Below, in pieces: positions 31,722 through 40,558 of a stretch of DNA of 64,000 bases; the stretch's first letter is position 1; each line of letters begins with the position of its first letter. The notes beneath the pieces are model-generated. The model searched no databases. It worked only from the letters and a program-made list of their open reading frames with translations, and was not told the DNA's origin. The DNA comes from Microbacterium sp. Root180 (GTDB lineage Bacteria > Actinomycetota > Actinomycetes > Actinomycetales > Microbacteriaceae): contig NZ_LMHS01000002.1 in the NCBI RefSeq assembly GCF_001428485.1, forward strand, positions 480,094 to 544,093, read 5' to 3'. A program made the translations under genes and the position numbers.

Positions 31722-32405
31722 TCAGCCGCGCTGGAGGAAGGCGAGCACGGCGAGCACCCGACGGTGCTCGGTCCCCGACTCCTCGAGCCCGAGCTTCGCG
31801 AAGATCGCGCTGATGTTCTTCTCCACGGCGCCGACGCCGATGAACAGACGCGCCGCGATGCTCGCGTTGCTGCGGCCCTCGGCCATCAGCGTCAGCACGT
31901 CGCGCTCCCTCGGCGTCAGTCTCGAGAGAGGATCCGGGCGCGAGGCGATCAGTCCCTGCACGACGAGCGGGTCGAGCACCGTCCCGCCTTCGCGGACGCG
32001 GTGCACGGCATCCGTGAACTCCTCCAGAGATGTCACACGATCCTTCAGGAGATACCCGACTCCGCCGTCCCCGCCGGCGAGGAGCTCCCGCGCATAGACG
32101 CCCTCGACGTACTGGCTGAGAACGAGGATGCCGACCTCGGGAAGCTCCGAGCGCAGCGTCAGCGCGGCCCGGATCCCCTCGTCCCGGAATCCGGGCGGAA
32201 GCCGCACATCGAGGATCGCGACATCCGCCCGCGCCGCCCGCACCCGCGCGACGATGTCCTCGGCGTCGCCCCACGCTCCGGCGGTGACGTAGCCGGCCTC
32301 GTCGAACAGGCGCACCAGCCCTTCCCGCAGGAGGACGGAATCCTCGACGAGGACGACGCGGACCGCCTCGGCATCTGGCATACCGTCAGCATAGGGATCG
32401 CTCAC
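31722..32405 (-). CDS. LuxR/NarL-family response regulator
   Basis: 227 residues. The receiver domain has VVLVEDSVLLREGL, the phosphoacceptor in VAILDVRLPP near residue 63 and the Lys in GYLLKDRV near 115. The C-terminal LuxR helix-turn-helix is LTPRERDVLTLMAEGRSNASIAARLFIG near 163-190. The GTG start at 32405 overlaps the kinase stop as GTGA, which makes it the likely start; the ATG at 32381 is an alternative. It is the third gene of the multicopper oxidase-kinase-regulator operon. Confidence 0.93.
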   Translation of the reverse strand: MSDPYADGMPDAEAVRVVLVEDSVLLREGLVRLFDEAGYVTAGAWGDAEDIVARVRAARADVAILDVRLPPGFRDEGIRAALTLRSELPEVGILVLSQYVEGVYARELLAGGDGGVGYLLKDRVTSLEEFTDAVHRVREGGTVLDPLVVQGLIASRPDPLSRLTPRERDVLTLMAEGRSNASIAARLFIGVGAVEKNISAIFAKLGLEESGTEHRRVLAVLAFLQRG

Positions 32406-33784
32406 GATGCCGCTGCCGCGAGCGGGACGTGCGCACCGACGGATGTCGGGCCGCCCACGGGACTGTCGACGACGAGCATTCCCCGCAACCCCGCGATGCG
32501 CTCTCGCAGTCCCTCCAGGCCGTGACCTGCCGCGTACACCGCTCCCCCGCGTCCGTTGTCGACGACCCAGACATCGAGCATCGACGGCGCCCCGCTGAGC
32601 GACGGCCGCAGCGCGGCCTTGAGGGTGACGGCGGAGGCGCCGGAGTGCTTCACCACGTTCGTGAAAAGCTCGGCGACGACGAAGTACACGGTGCGCGCGA
32701 CCTCAGGACTGGTCACCTGGTCGATCGCGGGATCGATGTCGGTGTGCACCGTCAGCGGCGCGCCCGCGGCCGTGGCCGCGAGGGCGGCGGCCAGCCCGCG
32801 GTCCTGCAGGAGTGGCGGTGCTACGCCGCTGGAGAGCGCGCGAAGTTCGTCGAGCGCCGCCTTGGCATGACCGCGGGCCTCGCGCGCGAGCTCGGCCGCG
32901 GCATCCGCGTCTCCCGACTCGGCACGGCGTTCGAGAGCGGCGAGATCGAGTTGGAGGCGCACGAGGCGCTGCTGCGGGCCGTCGTGGATGTCGCGCTCGA
33001 GACGGCGCAGAGCGACGTCCTCGGCCTGCACGGCCGACGTGCGGGCCGCCGCCTCGGCACGCACCTCGGCCGCGAGGTCGTCCGACTCCCAGCGTCCGAG
33101 CATGCCCTTGGCGACCGCGTGGTGCCCCAGCGCAAGGCCGCCGAGCACCCACGGCATCGTGAACGTGAAGAGCACTCCGGCGATCAGGTAGAGCACCACC
33201 TCGACGGTCCAGGACGGCCAGGCGCCGAACATCCACGGCAGCGCGTCCGACACGTAGTGGCCCCACTCGCCGCCGTCGCCGCGAGGGAGGAAGACACCCC
33301 AGAACCAGTAGGTGAGGCCGCCGAGCCCGACGCTCAGCCACACGGTGGTCAGCACGAACGAGATGGTGCTGATGATCGGGCTCACGATCATGCCGTGCAC
33401 GAGGTAGACCCAGTAGTGCGCGTTGCGCAGCGGGCGGGTGAGCGTCATCCAGAAGCCGCCGGTGCCGGGCTGGTCGCGGTTCCACTCGGGCTCTTCGATG
33501 CGCGGCAACCCGGTGAGCCACAGCAGCCCGCGATCGGCGACCCCGAAGCCGCGCGCCACCAGCAGGGTGCCGACGACGATCGGCAGGCCGATGACGAGCA
33601 CGAGCAGTCCGACCCCGGTCCAGAAGAGCGAGGCGAGCACGCTCACGGACACCATCGCCAGCACGAACACCGCGAGGAGATACACGGCGCTGCCCGGGGT
33701 GCGGGTCCAGGCCCGCCCGTAGGACGCCCAGAAGCCGTCGGGCGCTGCCACCGCCACGGGGGCGTCAGTGGTCATCGTGGTCAT
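32402..33784 (-). CDS. NarL-type sensor histidine kinase with membrane 'putative sensor' domain
   Basis: 460 residues. The N-terminal half has four or more hydrophobic segments in a pattern typical of the actinobacterial 'putative sensor' membrane domain (AVYLLAVFVLAMVSVSVLASLFW, HGMIVSPIISTISFVLTTVW). The HisKA_3 phosphoacceptor is in RRLERDIHDGPQQRLVRLQLDL near 265. The ATPase domain has ELFTNVVKHSGAS near 370 and VVDNGRGGA near 415. The ATG at 33784 has GGGAG 6 nt upstream and lies inside the end of the multicopper oxidase gene (20-nt overlap). It pairs with the next gene, the LuxR-type regulator. The stimulus cannot be deduced. Confidence 0.92.
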   Translation of the reverse strand: MTTMTTDAPVAVAAPDGFWASYGRAWTRTPGSAVYLLAVFVLAMVSVSVLASLFWTGVGLLVLVIGLPIVVGTLLVARGFGVADRGLLWLTGLPRIEEPEWNRDQPGTGGFWMTLTRPLRNAHYWVYLVHGMIVSPIISTISFVLTTVWLSVGLGGLTYWFWGVFLPRGDGGEWGHYVSDALPWMFGAWPSWTVEVVLYLIAGVLFTFTMPWVLGGLALGHHAVAKGMLGRWESDDLAAEVRAEAAARTSAVQAEDVALRRLERDIHDGPQQRLVRLQLDLAALERRAESGDADAAAELAREARGHAKAALDELRALSSGVAPPLLQDRGLAAALAATAAGAPLTVHTDIDPAIDQVTSPEVARTVYFVVAELFTNVVKHSGASAVTLKAALRPSLSGAPSMLDVWVVDNGRGGAVYAAGHGLEGLRERIAGLRGMLVVDSPVGGPTSVGAHVPLAAAAS

Positions 33785-35318
33785 CGGAATCTCCCTCGGG
33801 ACGTCGCAGGTCGGCCTTCTGGCCCGGTTCGACGACCAGGAACTGTCCCATCATGCCCTGGTCCTCGTGCCACAGCAGGTGGCAGTGATACATGTACGGA
33901 GTCGTCGGATCGGCGTAATCCTCGAAGCGCACGAGCAGCCGGTACTCGCGGTCCCACTCGAGGGCGATCGTGTCCTTCCAGCCCGAGAGCCGCGCCGGAG
34001 GCGGGGCTCCGTCGACCGCCAGCACCCGGAACTGCGTGTCGTGCACATGGAAGGAGTGCGGCAGCGGATTGTCGTTGCGCACCGTCCACACCTCGCTCGT
34101 GTCGACGGTCGCCGTGAAGTCGGCGCGTCCGAGGTCCATCTCGCGGTTGTTGATCTCGTGCCCCGACATCTCGAAGGAGCGCTGGGCGGCGGCATCCGCC
34201 TCCCTCGCCCCGGGAAGAATCGCGAGCGTCGGCGGCACCTCAGGAGAGGCCACGAGGGATGCCGCGGCGCGCAGCTCGAGGACGTCGAAGGCCGCCCCGC
34301 CGGCGTGCAGGGCGGGATCGGGCGCCTGCGACCGGAGCACGACCCGCTCCCCGGGTGTCAGCGTCACCACGATCTCGGCGCGCTCGCCGGGCGAGAGCGG
34401 AATGCTGGTGGACTCGACGGGTGAGGCCAGCAGCCCGCCGTCCGTGCCGATGAGATCGAACGGGCGTCCGTCGTCGAAGGCGAAGTCGTACATGCGGGCA
34501 CTCGACCCGTTGAGCAGGCGCAGCCGGACACGCTCGGTCGAGGCCTCGAAGTACGGGGCGATCGTGCCGTTCACCAGGATCGTGTCGCCGAGCACGCCGT
34601 CGAACTGCATCCCCAGGCCGCCCCCGAAGGCGCCGTCCGCGCTGAACGAGCGGTCCTGCACGATGAGGGGCACGTCGTCGACGCCGTACTCTCGCGGCAG
34701 CGTCAGCGCTGCCTCCTCGTCATCGGTGAGCAGGAACATCCCGGCCAGGCCCGCGTCGACCTGTTCACGCGTGCGGCCGTGCAGGTGCGGGTGATACCAG
34801 AGGGATGCCGCAGGCTGATCGACGAGCCACTCCGGCGCCCACGTCTCCCCCGCGGCGATCGGCGTGTGGGGGCCGCCGTCCATCGCGGCCGGCAGGTGCA
34901 TGCCATGCCAGTGGACCGTCGTGCTCTCGTCGAGCGCGTTGCGGACCTCGACGCGGACGCGCTCGCCGCGCGCGGCGACGAGGGTCGGGCCGAGGTATTC
35001 GCCGTTGTAGCCCAGGGTCGGCGTCTCGCCCTGCGCGACGAACGAGGTACGGCCCTCGCGGGCCTCGAGCCGGAAGACGCGCACGCCGTCCTCGACCGTC
35101 GAGGGAGCGAGCGCGGGGATTCGCAGGGGCTGTGCGAAGGTCGTCGTTCCGGCCGCGGGCGGCGTCGGACGCGTGGCGTTGAATGCGAACCACACGGCGA
35201 CGCCGACAACCAGCAGCGCGAGCGGAATGGCGATGAGCACGGCGACGAGGCCGCGACGGCGGCGACGGCGCGGGACGGCGGGAGCCGCCGGAACGGGCGA
35301 GGGCACGGGCAGGACCAT
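33765..35318 (-). CDS. Membrane-anchored multicopper oxidase
   Basis: 517 residues from the chosen ATG at 35318, which has GGAG just upstream; the frame is open 135 nt further. RRRRRR then a hydrophobic stretch (LVAVLIAIPLALLVVGVAVWFAF) anchors it, with the oxidase outside. All copper motifs are present: TVHWHGMHLP, WYHPHLHG, HSFHVHDTQF and YHCHLLWHEDQGMM, so both the trinuclear centre and the type 1 site with axial Met look intact. The C-terminus is His/Asp-rich (DSDDHDDH). This resembles three-domain CueO/CotA-like enzymes. It is the first gene of an operon with a two-component system, 20-nt overlap. Copper or other metal oxidation is plausible; laccase activity is an alternative. Confidence 0.92.
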   Translation of the reverse strand: MVLPVPSPVPAAPAVPRRRRRRGLVAVLIAIPLALLVVGVAVWFAFNATRPTPPAAGTTTFAQPLRIPALAPSTVEDGVRVFRLEAREGRTSFVAQGETPTLGYNGEYLGPTLVAARGERVRVEVRNALDESTTVHWHGMHLPAAMDGGPHTPIAAGETWAPEWLVDQPAASLWYHPHLHGRTREQVDAGLAGMFLLTDDEEAALTLPREYGVDDVPLIVQDRSFSADGAFGGGLGMQFDGVLGDTILVNGTIAPYFEASTERVRLRLLNGSSARMYDFAFDDGRPFDLIGTDGGLLASPVESTSIPLSPGERAEIVVTLTPGERVVLRSQAPDPALHAGGAAFDVLELRAAASLVASPEVPPTLAILPGAREADAAAQRSFEMSGHEINNREMDLGRADFTATVDTSEVWTVRNDNPLPHSFHVHDTQFRVLAVDGAPPPARLSGWKDTIALEWDREYRLLVRFEDYADPTTPYMYHCHLLWHEDQGMMGQFLVVEPGQKADLRRPEGDSDDHDDH

Positions 35319-35406
35319 GACTCCAGCCTCGTGAGCGAGGCCGCGCGCCGGCATCCGATCCTCACCCCGATCGGTACGGGGGCTGTCCCCCCTCGGGCGC
35401 GGGACA

Positions 35407-36912
35407 TCAGGCCAGGTGAGTGAGCCTGCCTCCGAGAAGCGTCGCCTGCACACTCATATCGCGCAGCTCGGCCTCGCTCGCACGCAGCGGATCCCGTGCG
35501 CAGACGGCGAGATCGGCGCGCATGCCGAGCTCGATGCGCGCGGGAGTGGCCGATCCGCCGTGGGTCGATGCGCCGAGCGCCGTCGCGGCATCGAGCCGCT
35601 GGTGCGCCTGCCACGGTGCACGGCCGTCGCGGGTGCGGAAGACCGCCGCCGCCATCGCCGCCCAGGGGTCGAGCGGCGACACGGGCGCGTCCGAGCCGAA
35701 CAGCAGATTCGCCCCGGTGTCGGCGAGCGAGCGCAGCGGATAGGGCTGGGCGGTCTGCCCGGCCCAGATCGCGTCGGTCATGTCACGGTCGTCGATCGCA
35801 TGCTCAGGCTGCACGCTCGCCGCCACGCCGAGGCGTCCGAACCGCGGGATGTCGGCGTGCGACACCAGCTGCGCGTGCTCGATCGTGCCCCACGCGCCCG
35901 TGGCGGCGAAGGCGTCGAGGGCGTGCGTGTTCGCGACGTCGCCGATCGCGTGGATCGCCGACGCGATCCCCGCTCCCGTCGCGCGGGTCATGAGGTCGAC
36001 GAGCGTCCCGATCTCGACCGTCAGCACGCCGAGATTGTGAGGATCGTCCGGATACGCGTGAGAGCACGCCGCCGTGCGCGTGCCGAGCGAGCCGTCCGTG
36101 ATGACCTTCAGCGGACCGACGCGAGCCAGATCGGATGCCGCGCCGCGCGCGACGTCGCCGGTCCGCAGTCCGTCGGCGATCGCCCGGTCGAGGAACTCCG
36201 GATAGATCCCGAACTCGATCCGCAGGGCATCGAATCCCGCGCTCGTCCGCCGTGCCCAGGCATCCTCGTTCCACGCCATGTCGAGATCCACGAGGCCCAC
36301 CACGCCGCGCGCGGCGGCGTCCCGTGCCATCCGCTCCACGAGAGGGTCGGAGATCTCCGGCGCCACGGCGTTGAGGCGTCGTGAGATCTCGAAGGCGGGC
36401 GCTTCGCGGAGCATGCCGACGCCGTCGGGAATGTGACCCTCGCGGCGCAGAGCCGCCGAGTTCAGCCACACGCTGTGAACGTCCGCGTTGATGAGGTACG
36501 TCGGGACGTCCCCCGTCGCCGCGTCGAGCACCTCCAGCGTGGGGGCGTCGCTCCACAGGGCGTCGCGGAACCCGGTTCCGATGCGGCGACCGTCGGGCAG
36601 CACGGCGGCCGTGCCCATGATCTCGGCCGCGTGAGCGGCCGACGTCGCGCCGCCGAGCGGCTCGCGCTGGGCGGCCAGCGCCCACTGCACGACGTGCACG
36701 TGGTGGTCCCACAGTCCGGGAATCAGCCATCCGCCGCCGCCGTCGACCACGAGACCCGTGCGCGGGAGCGCCCGAGCCGGTGCGATGTCGACGACGACGC
36801 CGTCGGCGAGGTGCACGTCCACGAGATCGTCGTCGAACGGGTCGGTGCGCTCCGATCCGGTCAGCCGCACCTCGGCGAGCACCGCGGGGCTCTCCCCGAG
36901 TGCCCCGCTCAC
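35407..36912 (-). CDS. YtcJ-like amidohydrolase (Amidohydro_3)
   Basis: 501 residues. Metal-binding motif LIPGLWDHHVHVVQWAL near residue 57-73, a second His in IHAIGDVANTHALDAF near 310, HAQLVSHADI near 335, and the Asp in LFGSDAPVSPLDPW near 395, all in the expected order for a metal-dependent TIM-barrel amidohydrolase. Members act on various amides; the substrate is unknown. The GTG start at 36912 overlaps the stop of the PaiB-like gene (GTGA). The open frame extends upstream into that gene but the extension is not coding. Confidence 0.88.
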   Translation of the reverse strand: MSGALGESPAVLAEVRLTGSERTDPFDDDLVDVHLADGVVVDIAPARALPRTGLVVDGGGGWLIPGLWDHHVHVVQWALAAQREPLGGATSAAHAAEIMGTAAVLPDGRRIGTGFRDALWSDAPTLEVLDAATGDVPTYLINADVHSVWLNSAALRREGHIPDGVGMLREAPAFEISRRLNAVAPEISDPLVERMARDAAARGVVGLVDLDMAWNEDAWARRTSAGFDALRIEFGIYPEFLDRAIADGLRTGDVARGAASDLARVGPLKVITDGSLGTRTAACSHAYPDDPHNLGVLTVEIGTLVDLMTRATGAGIASAIHAIGDVANTHALDAFAATGAWGTIEHAQLVSHADIPRFGRLGVAASVQPEHAIDDRDMTDAIWAGQTAQPYPLRSLADTGANLLFGSDAPVSPLDPWAAMAAAVFRTRDGRAPWQAHQRLDAATALGASTHGGSATPARIELGMRADLAVCARDPLRASEAELRDMSVQATLLGGRLTHLA

Positions 36913-37547
36913 CGTGCAGCCCTGCGGGCGTCGAGAGCGCGCTGCATCTCCGCGGGCAGCCGCGGATCGGCGTAATCGCCACCCGCGCCGAGCTCCGCGA
37001 TGATCGTCTCGACGACGTCGTCCGGTCGGTTCTGGCTGAGCTTGCGCTTGGCGACGACCTTCGTCGGAGTGAGCCGGAAGCCGACCGTGCCCCGCTCGAG
37101 CCGCGTGACGTAGTCGGGATCGTTCGGACGCTCCCAGAGCAGGCGGGGCTGCGGCATCCCGCTCTCGAAACGCGCGACGAGCCGGTCGAGCACGACCAGG
37201 TTCTCGTCCGGCGTGAGGATCTCGGGGACGCCGGTCAGATGCGCGGAGACGAAGTTCCACGTCGGCACGTTCGGGGAGTCGCCGTACCAGCTCGGCGAGA
37301 TGTAGCCGTGCGGGCCCTGCACCACCACGAGGAGCTCGCGCTCGCCCAGTCCGTGGATGAGGTCGTCGGGCTTGCCGACGTGGCCCACGATCGTGAGGTC
37401 GTCCCGGTCCTCGTCGAGCAGCACGGCGTAGTGCGAGGCGACGAGCCCCTCGTCCGTCGCGCTGACGAGGGTCATCCACGGGTTCGCATCGATGAGACGG
37501 CGCAGCTCGGTGACATCCGTCATCGCGAAGCTCGGGTTCTGGCGCAT
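36909..37547 (-). CDS. PaiB-like FMN-binding negative transcriptional regulator family protein
   Basis: 212 residues with a split-barrel flavin-binding fold. Family stretches are LIDANPWMTLVSATDEGLVASHYAVLL, VGHVGKPDDL, and HGYISPSWYGDSPNVPTWNF near 85-100, the hallmark of PaiB proteins. B. subtilis PaiB represses sporulation and degradative enzymes, but most homologues are untested and could be flavin reductases. Translationally coupled to the following amidohydrolase. Confidence 0.9.
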   Translation of the reverse strand: MRQNPSFAMTDVTELRRLIDANPWMTLVSATDEGLVASHYAVLLDEDRDDLTIVGHVGKPDDLIHGLGERELLVVVQGPHGYISPSWYGDSPNVPTWNFVSAHLTGVPEILTPDENLVVLDRLVARFESGMPQPRLLWERPNDPDYVTRLERGTVGFRLTPTKVVAKRKLSQNRPDDVVETIIAELGAGGDYADPRLPAEMQRALDARRAAR

Positions 37548-37586
37548 GGCTCCCAGCCTACGGTCGGCACCCGCGCGAGACGGCGA

Positions 37587-38585
37587 TCAGCGCTGGCACG
37601 AGGGGCACCAGTACAGCTTGCGCGTGGCGACCTCCTCGACGACGATCTCGGTGCCGCACACGCGGCACGGCAGCCCGGCGCGGTGATAGACCCAGTGCCG
37701 ATCGTCCCGGCTCGCCATCGCCTGGCGGTACGCGTCGGGCGACAGGTCGTCCATCGTCATCATCTGGCCGGTCTCGACGCCGATCGCGAGCAGCCGCACC
37801 CAGTCGCGCCACAGCTCCCGCACGATCTCTTCGGGCACATCGCGTCCGGGGGTGTGCGGGTTCAGTCGCGCGCGGTAGAGCAGCTCGGCGCGGTAGACGT
37901 TGCCGATCCCGCTCACGACGGACTGGTCCATGAGCAGCAGGCCGATCGGCGTGGGCTTGCGGCGCACGACCGCGGTGAACCGCTCCTCGCCCTCGGCGAC
38001 GTCGTCGACGAGCGGATCGGGTCCGAGTTTGGCGATCGTCGCGGCGACCTCGTCGGGCGTCTGGAGCGCGCACGCGGTGGGTCCTCGCAGGTCGGCCGCC
38101 GTCGACGATGTCAGCAGGCGCAGACGCACCTGTCCGACGACAGTGGGCGGCCACTGGTCGCCGTCGTCCGCGAGACCCGTCGTCTGCTCCGACATGCGCA
38201 CATGGACCCGGGCCTTGCGCGGAGCCCCGATCGAGGTGAGGGAGTTCTCTCCGGCGGAGTCGAGGATCGGCGGGGCGATGTCGGTGCCGCGCTGGTTCGT
38301 CTGCCCCATGCGCCCGTTCGCCGAGGCGATCGTGGGGTCGACGAGGATCTCACCGGCGAAGTCCCACGCCCCGTACATCCCCAGATGAACCCGCAGCCAC
38401 AGGTCGTCGTCGAACTCGAGGAACATCTGCTTGCCGACCGCCCGCACGGCCGTCGCGGTCCTGCCGTCGATCATCGCGGCCCCCTCGACGAACCGTCCCT
38501 GCGGGCTCGAGGCGGACACCTCGCGACCGACGAAGTTCCGGTCGAATTGACGGGCGATCCGGTGGACGGAGTGACCCTCGGGCAT
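37587..38585 (-). CDS. Fpg/Nei family DNA glycosylase (Nei-like)
   Basis: 332 residues starting MPEGHSVHRIARQFDRNF; the Pro and Glu at positions 2-3 are the catalytic residues and the H(S/T)(V/L)HR pattern is that of endonuclease VIII-like actinobacterial enzymes, not MutM. Helix-two-turn-helix DQSVVSGIGNVYRAELL near 235 binds DNA. A C-terminal zinc finger is intact (LPCRVCGTE, then YWCPSCQR). It removes oxidised pyrimidines or similar bases and nicks the abasic site. Start chosen at 38585 because the catalytic Pro must follow Met directly; the longer open frame is therefore excluded. It is 7 nt after rpiB, same strand. Confidence 0.94.
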   Translation of the reverse strand: MPEGHSVHRIARQFDRNFVGREVSASSPQGRFVEGAAMIDGRTATAVRAVGKQMFLEFDDDLWLRVHLGMYGAWDFAGEILVDPTIASANGRMGQTNQRGTDIAPPILDSAGENSLTSIGAPRKARVHVRMSEQTTGLADDGDQWPPTVVGQVRLRLLTSSTAADLRGPTACALQTPDEVAATIAKLGPDPLVDDVAEGEERFTAVVRRKPTPIGLLLMDQSVVSGIGNVYRAELLYRARLNPHTPGRDVPEEIVRELWRDWVRLLAIGVETGQMMTMDDLSPDAYRQAMASRDDRHWVYHRAGLPCRVCGTEIVVEEVATRKLYWCPSCQR

Positions 38586-38592
38586 CGCGAGG

Positions 38593-39138
38593 TCAGCCCG
38601 CCTCGGGGTCGAAGGAGCTGTCGTCGGCGGCGAGCACGTCGGGCCGACCGGTCGTCGCGCGCGGGTCCGGCTCGAGCGAACCGTCCTCCTCGTACGCCGC
38701 GAGCTGACCGATGCGCCGCGCATGACGCTCCTCGCCGGAGAACGGGGTCGCGATGAAGCGGTCGATGAAGGTCGACGCCTCGTCGAACGTGTGCTGCCGT
38801 GCTCCGATCGCGATGACGTTCGCGTCATTGTGCTCGCGTGCGAGTTCGGCGGTCGCGATGCTCCAGGCGAGCGCAGCCCGCACGCCCACGACCTTGTTCG
38901 CGGCGATCTGCTCGCCGTTGCCCGATCCGCCGAAGACGACGCCGAGAGCCTCGATGCCCGCGGCCTGGTCTCGCACGACGGCCTGCGCCGCGCGGATGCA
39001 GAAGGCCGGGTAGTCATCGAGCGCGTCGTACTCGAGCGGGCCGTGGTCGATCACCTCGTGTCCCGCGGCCGCCAGATGGTGCTGCAGCTGCGTGGAGAAC
39101 TCGAGGCCGGCGTGGTCGGTCGCGATATGGATGCGCAT
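38593..39138 (-). CDS. rpiB: Ribose-5-phosphate isomerase B
   Basis: 181 residues. RpiB/LacAB fold with MRIHIATDHAG at the start (catalytic region), GVVFGGSGNGEQIAANK near 70-86, and the HNDANVIAIGAR segment near 105. Interconverts ribose-5-phosphate and ribulose-5-phosphate. The final ~25 residues (DGSLEPDPRATTGRPDV onward) extend past the usual fold and look disordered. ATG 39138 has AGGA 7 nt upstream; the in-frame ATG at 39147 has poorer spacing. Confidence 0.93.
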   Translation of the reverse strand: MRIHIATDHAGLEFSTQLQHHLAAAGHEVIDHGPLEYDALDDYPAFCIRAAQAVVRDQAAGIEALGVVFGGSGNGEQIAANKVVGVRAALAWSIATAELAREHNDANVIAIGARQHTFDEASTFIDRFIATPFSGEERHARRIGQLAAYEEDGSLEPDPRATTGRPDVLAADDSSFDPEAG

Positions 39139-39189
39139 GGGCACCATCCTAGGGAGCGGCGCCGGAGCTCCCGGCGCGGGTGACGGGGG

Positions 39190-40416
39190 TCAGGGCGCGA
39201 CGCCGGCGGCGGCCGGCTGGAAGCCCGCACGCACGTTCTCGCAGCACGCGGGACGACACACGTCGAACCAGGGTCCGAGCTCCGTCGCATGCGGCCGGTC
39301 GGCAGCGGGCGTGCCCGCGAGGCGCTCCTCGACGAGGTCGACCAGCCCCGAGACGAAGGCAGGGTCGACGCCGGGCGTCTGCGTGCGAACGGCGCGGATG
39401 CCGACCTCGGCCGCGGCATCCATCGCCTCGGTATCGAGGTCCCACAGCACCTCCATGTGGTCGCTCATGAAGCCCAGCGGAACGATGGCGACCGCGGCGA
39501 CCCCGGCACCGGGCAGATCGGCGATCACGTCGTTGACGTCGGGCTCGAGCCAGGGCTGGCTCGGCGGGCCGGAGCGGCTCTGGTAGACGAGCTCCCAGCC
39601 GATGCGCGCGGCAGACGGGATCTCGGCGGCGACGGCTGCCATCACCACCTCCGCGACCGCGAGATGCTGCGCGGCGTAGGCGCCGCCTTCGCCGAGGTCG
39701 CGGTGTGCGGGGTCGCCCTCCCGCGGTCCCGAGCGCTCAGCATCGGCTGTGGGGATGCTGTGCGTGGAGAACAGCACGCGGATCGCTTCCGGCGCAGTCC
39801 CGTCGGCGAGGAATCCGGCGACCGCGTCGCGCACCCCGTCGACGAACGGCTGCACGAAACCGGGATGGTCGAAGAACTGGCGCACCTTGTCGATCGTGAC
39901 GGTGCCGGCGAGGCCGGTGTCGGTGAGAACGCGCGCGAAGTCCTCCCGATACTGGCGGCAGCTCGAGAACGAGGAGTACGCGCTGGTCGCGAGAGCCAGC
40001 AGGTTCGTGCGGCCGGAGGATGCGGCATCCGTCACCGCCTCCTCGAGGTACGGCGCCCAGTTCCGGTTGCCCCAGAACACCGGCAGAGCGATCCCCCGGC
40101 GGGCCAGCTCCGTCTCCAGCGCCGCCTTGAGGGCGCGGTTCTGGGCGTTGATGGGGCTCACGCCGTCGAAATGGCGGTAGTGGTGCGCGACCTCTTCGAG
40201 TCGCTCGTCGGGGATTCCCCGCCCGCGCGTGACATTCCGCAGGAACGGGATCACGTCGTCCTGGCCCTCGGGACCGCCGAACCCGGCCAGCAGGATCCCG
40301 TCATAGGCGACCGGCACCTCGACGAACGGCGATCCGGATGCCGCGGCCGGCGATGCGAAGGGCACGGCGCCGTCGGCGGACGACGTGTCGGACAAGTTCT
40401 GCGCTCCCGAGGTCAC
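39190..40416 (-). CDS. cpfC: Coproporphyrin ferrochelatase with 2Fe-2S cluster cysteines
   Basis: 408 residues. Inserts iron into coproporphyrin III in the actinobacterial heme route (also named hemH). Family motifs: YDGILLAGFGGPEGQDDV near 38, WGNRNWAPYLEEAV near 115, VLFSTHSIPTADA near 215 with the catalytic His, and ELVYQSRSGPPSQPWLEPDV near 275. Four cysteines fit the cluster seen in actinobacterial enzymes: one in FSSCRQYRED and three in FDVCRPACCEN near the C-terminus. A ~35-residue Ser/Ala-rich N-tail is extra. The start is GTG with GGAGG directly upstream. Confidence 0.94.
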   Translation of the reverse strand: MTSGAQNLSDTSSADGAVPFASPAAASGSPFVEVPVAYDGILLAGFGGPEGQDDVIPFLRNVTRGRGIPDERLEEVAHHYRHFDGVSPINAQNRALKAALETELARRGIALPVFWGNRNWAPYLEEAVTDAASSGRTNLLALATSAYSSFSSCRQYREDFARVLTDTGLAGTVTIDKVRQFFDHPGFVQPFVDGVRDAVAGFLADGTAPEAIRVLFSTHSIPTADAERSGPREGDPAHRDLGEGGAYAAQHLAVAEVVMAAVAAEIPSAARIGWELVYQSRSGPPSQPWLEPDVNDVIADLPGAGVAAVAIVPLGFMSDHMEVLWDLDTEAMDAAAEVGIRAVRTQTPGVDPAFVSGLVDLVEERLAGTPAADRPHATELGPWFDVCRPACCENVRAGFQPAAAGVAP

Positions 40417-40558
40417 CCCTCCATCCTCGCACCGTCACGGACACCGGGATCGCACAGGCGACGCTCCCGGCCGGGGGCTGGAATAGGCTGGACCGGTTGC
40501 CGCCGGTGTCATCCACGCCGTGCCCGCCGTATCCACCCACACCCACGGGAGCATTGCA

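Noticed and set aside
35407..37479. Fusion of the amidohydrolase with an upstream extension of ~190 residues
   Set aside because: The extension reads the PaiB-like gene in another frame; the GTG overlap at 36912 explains the true start.
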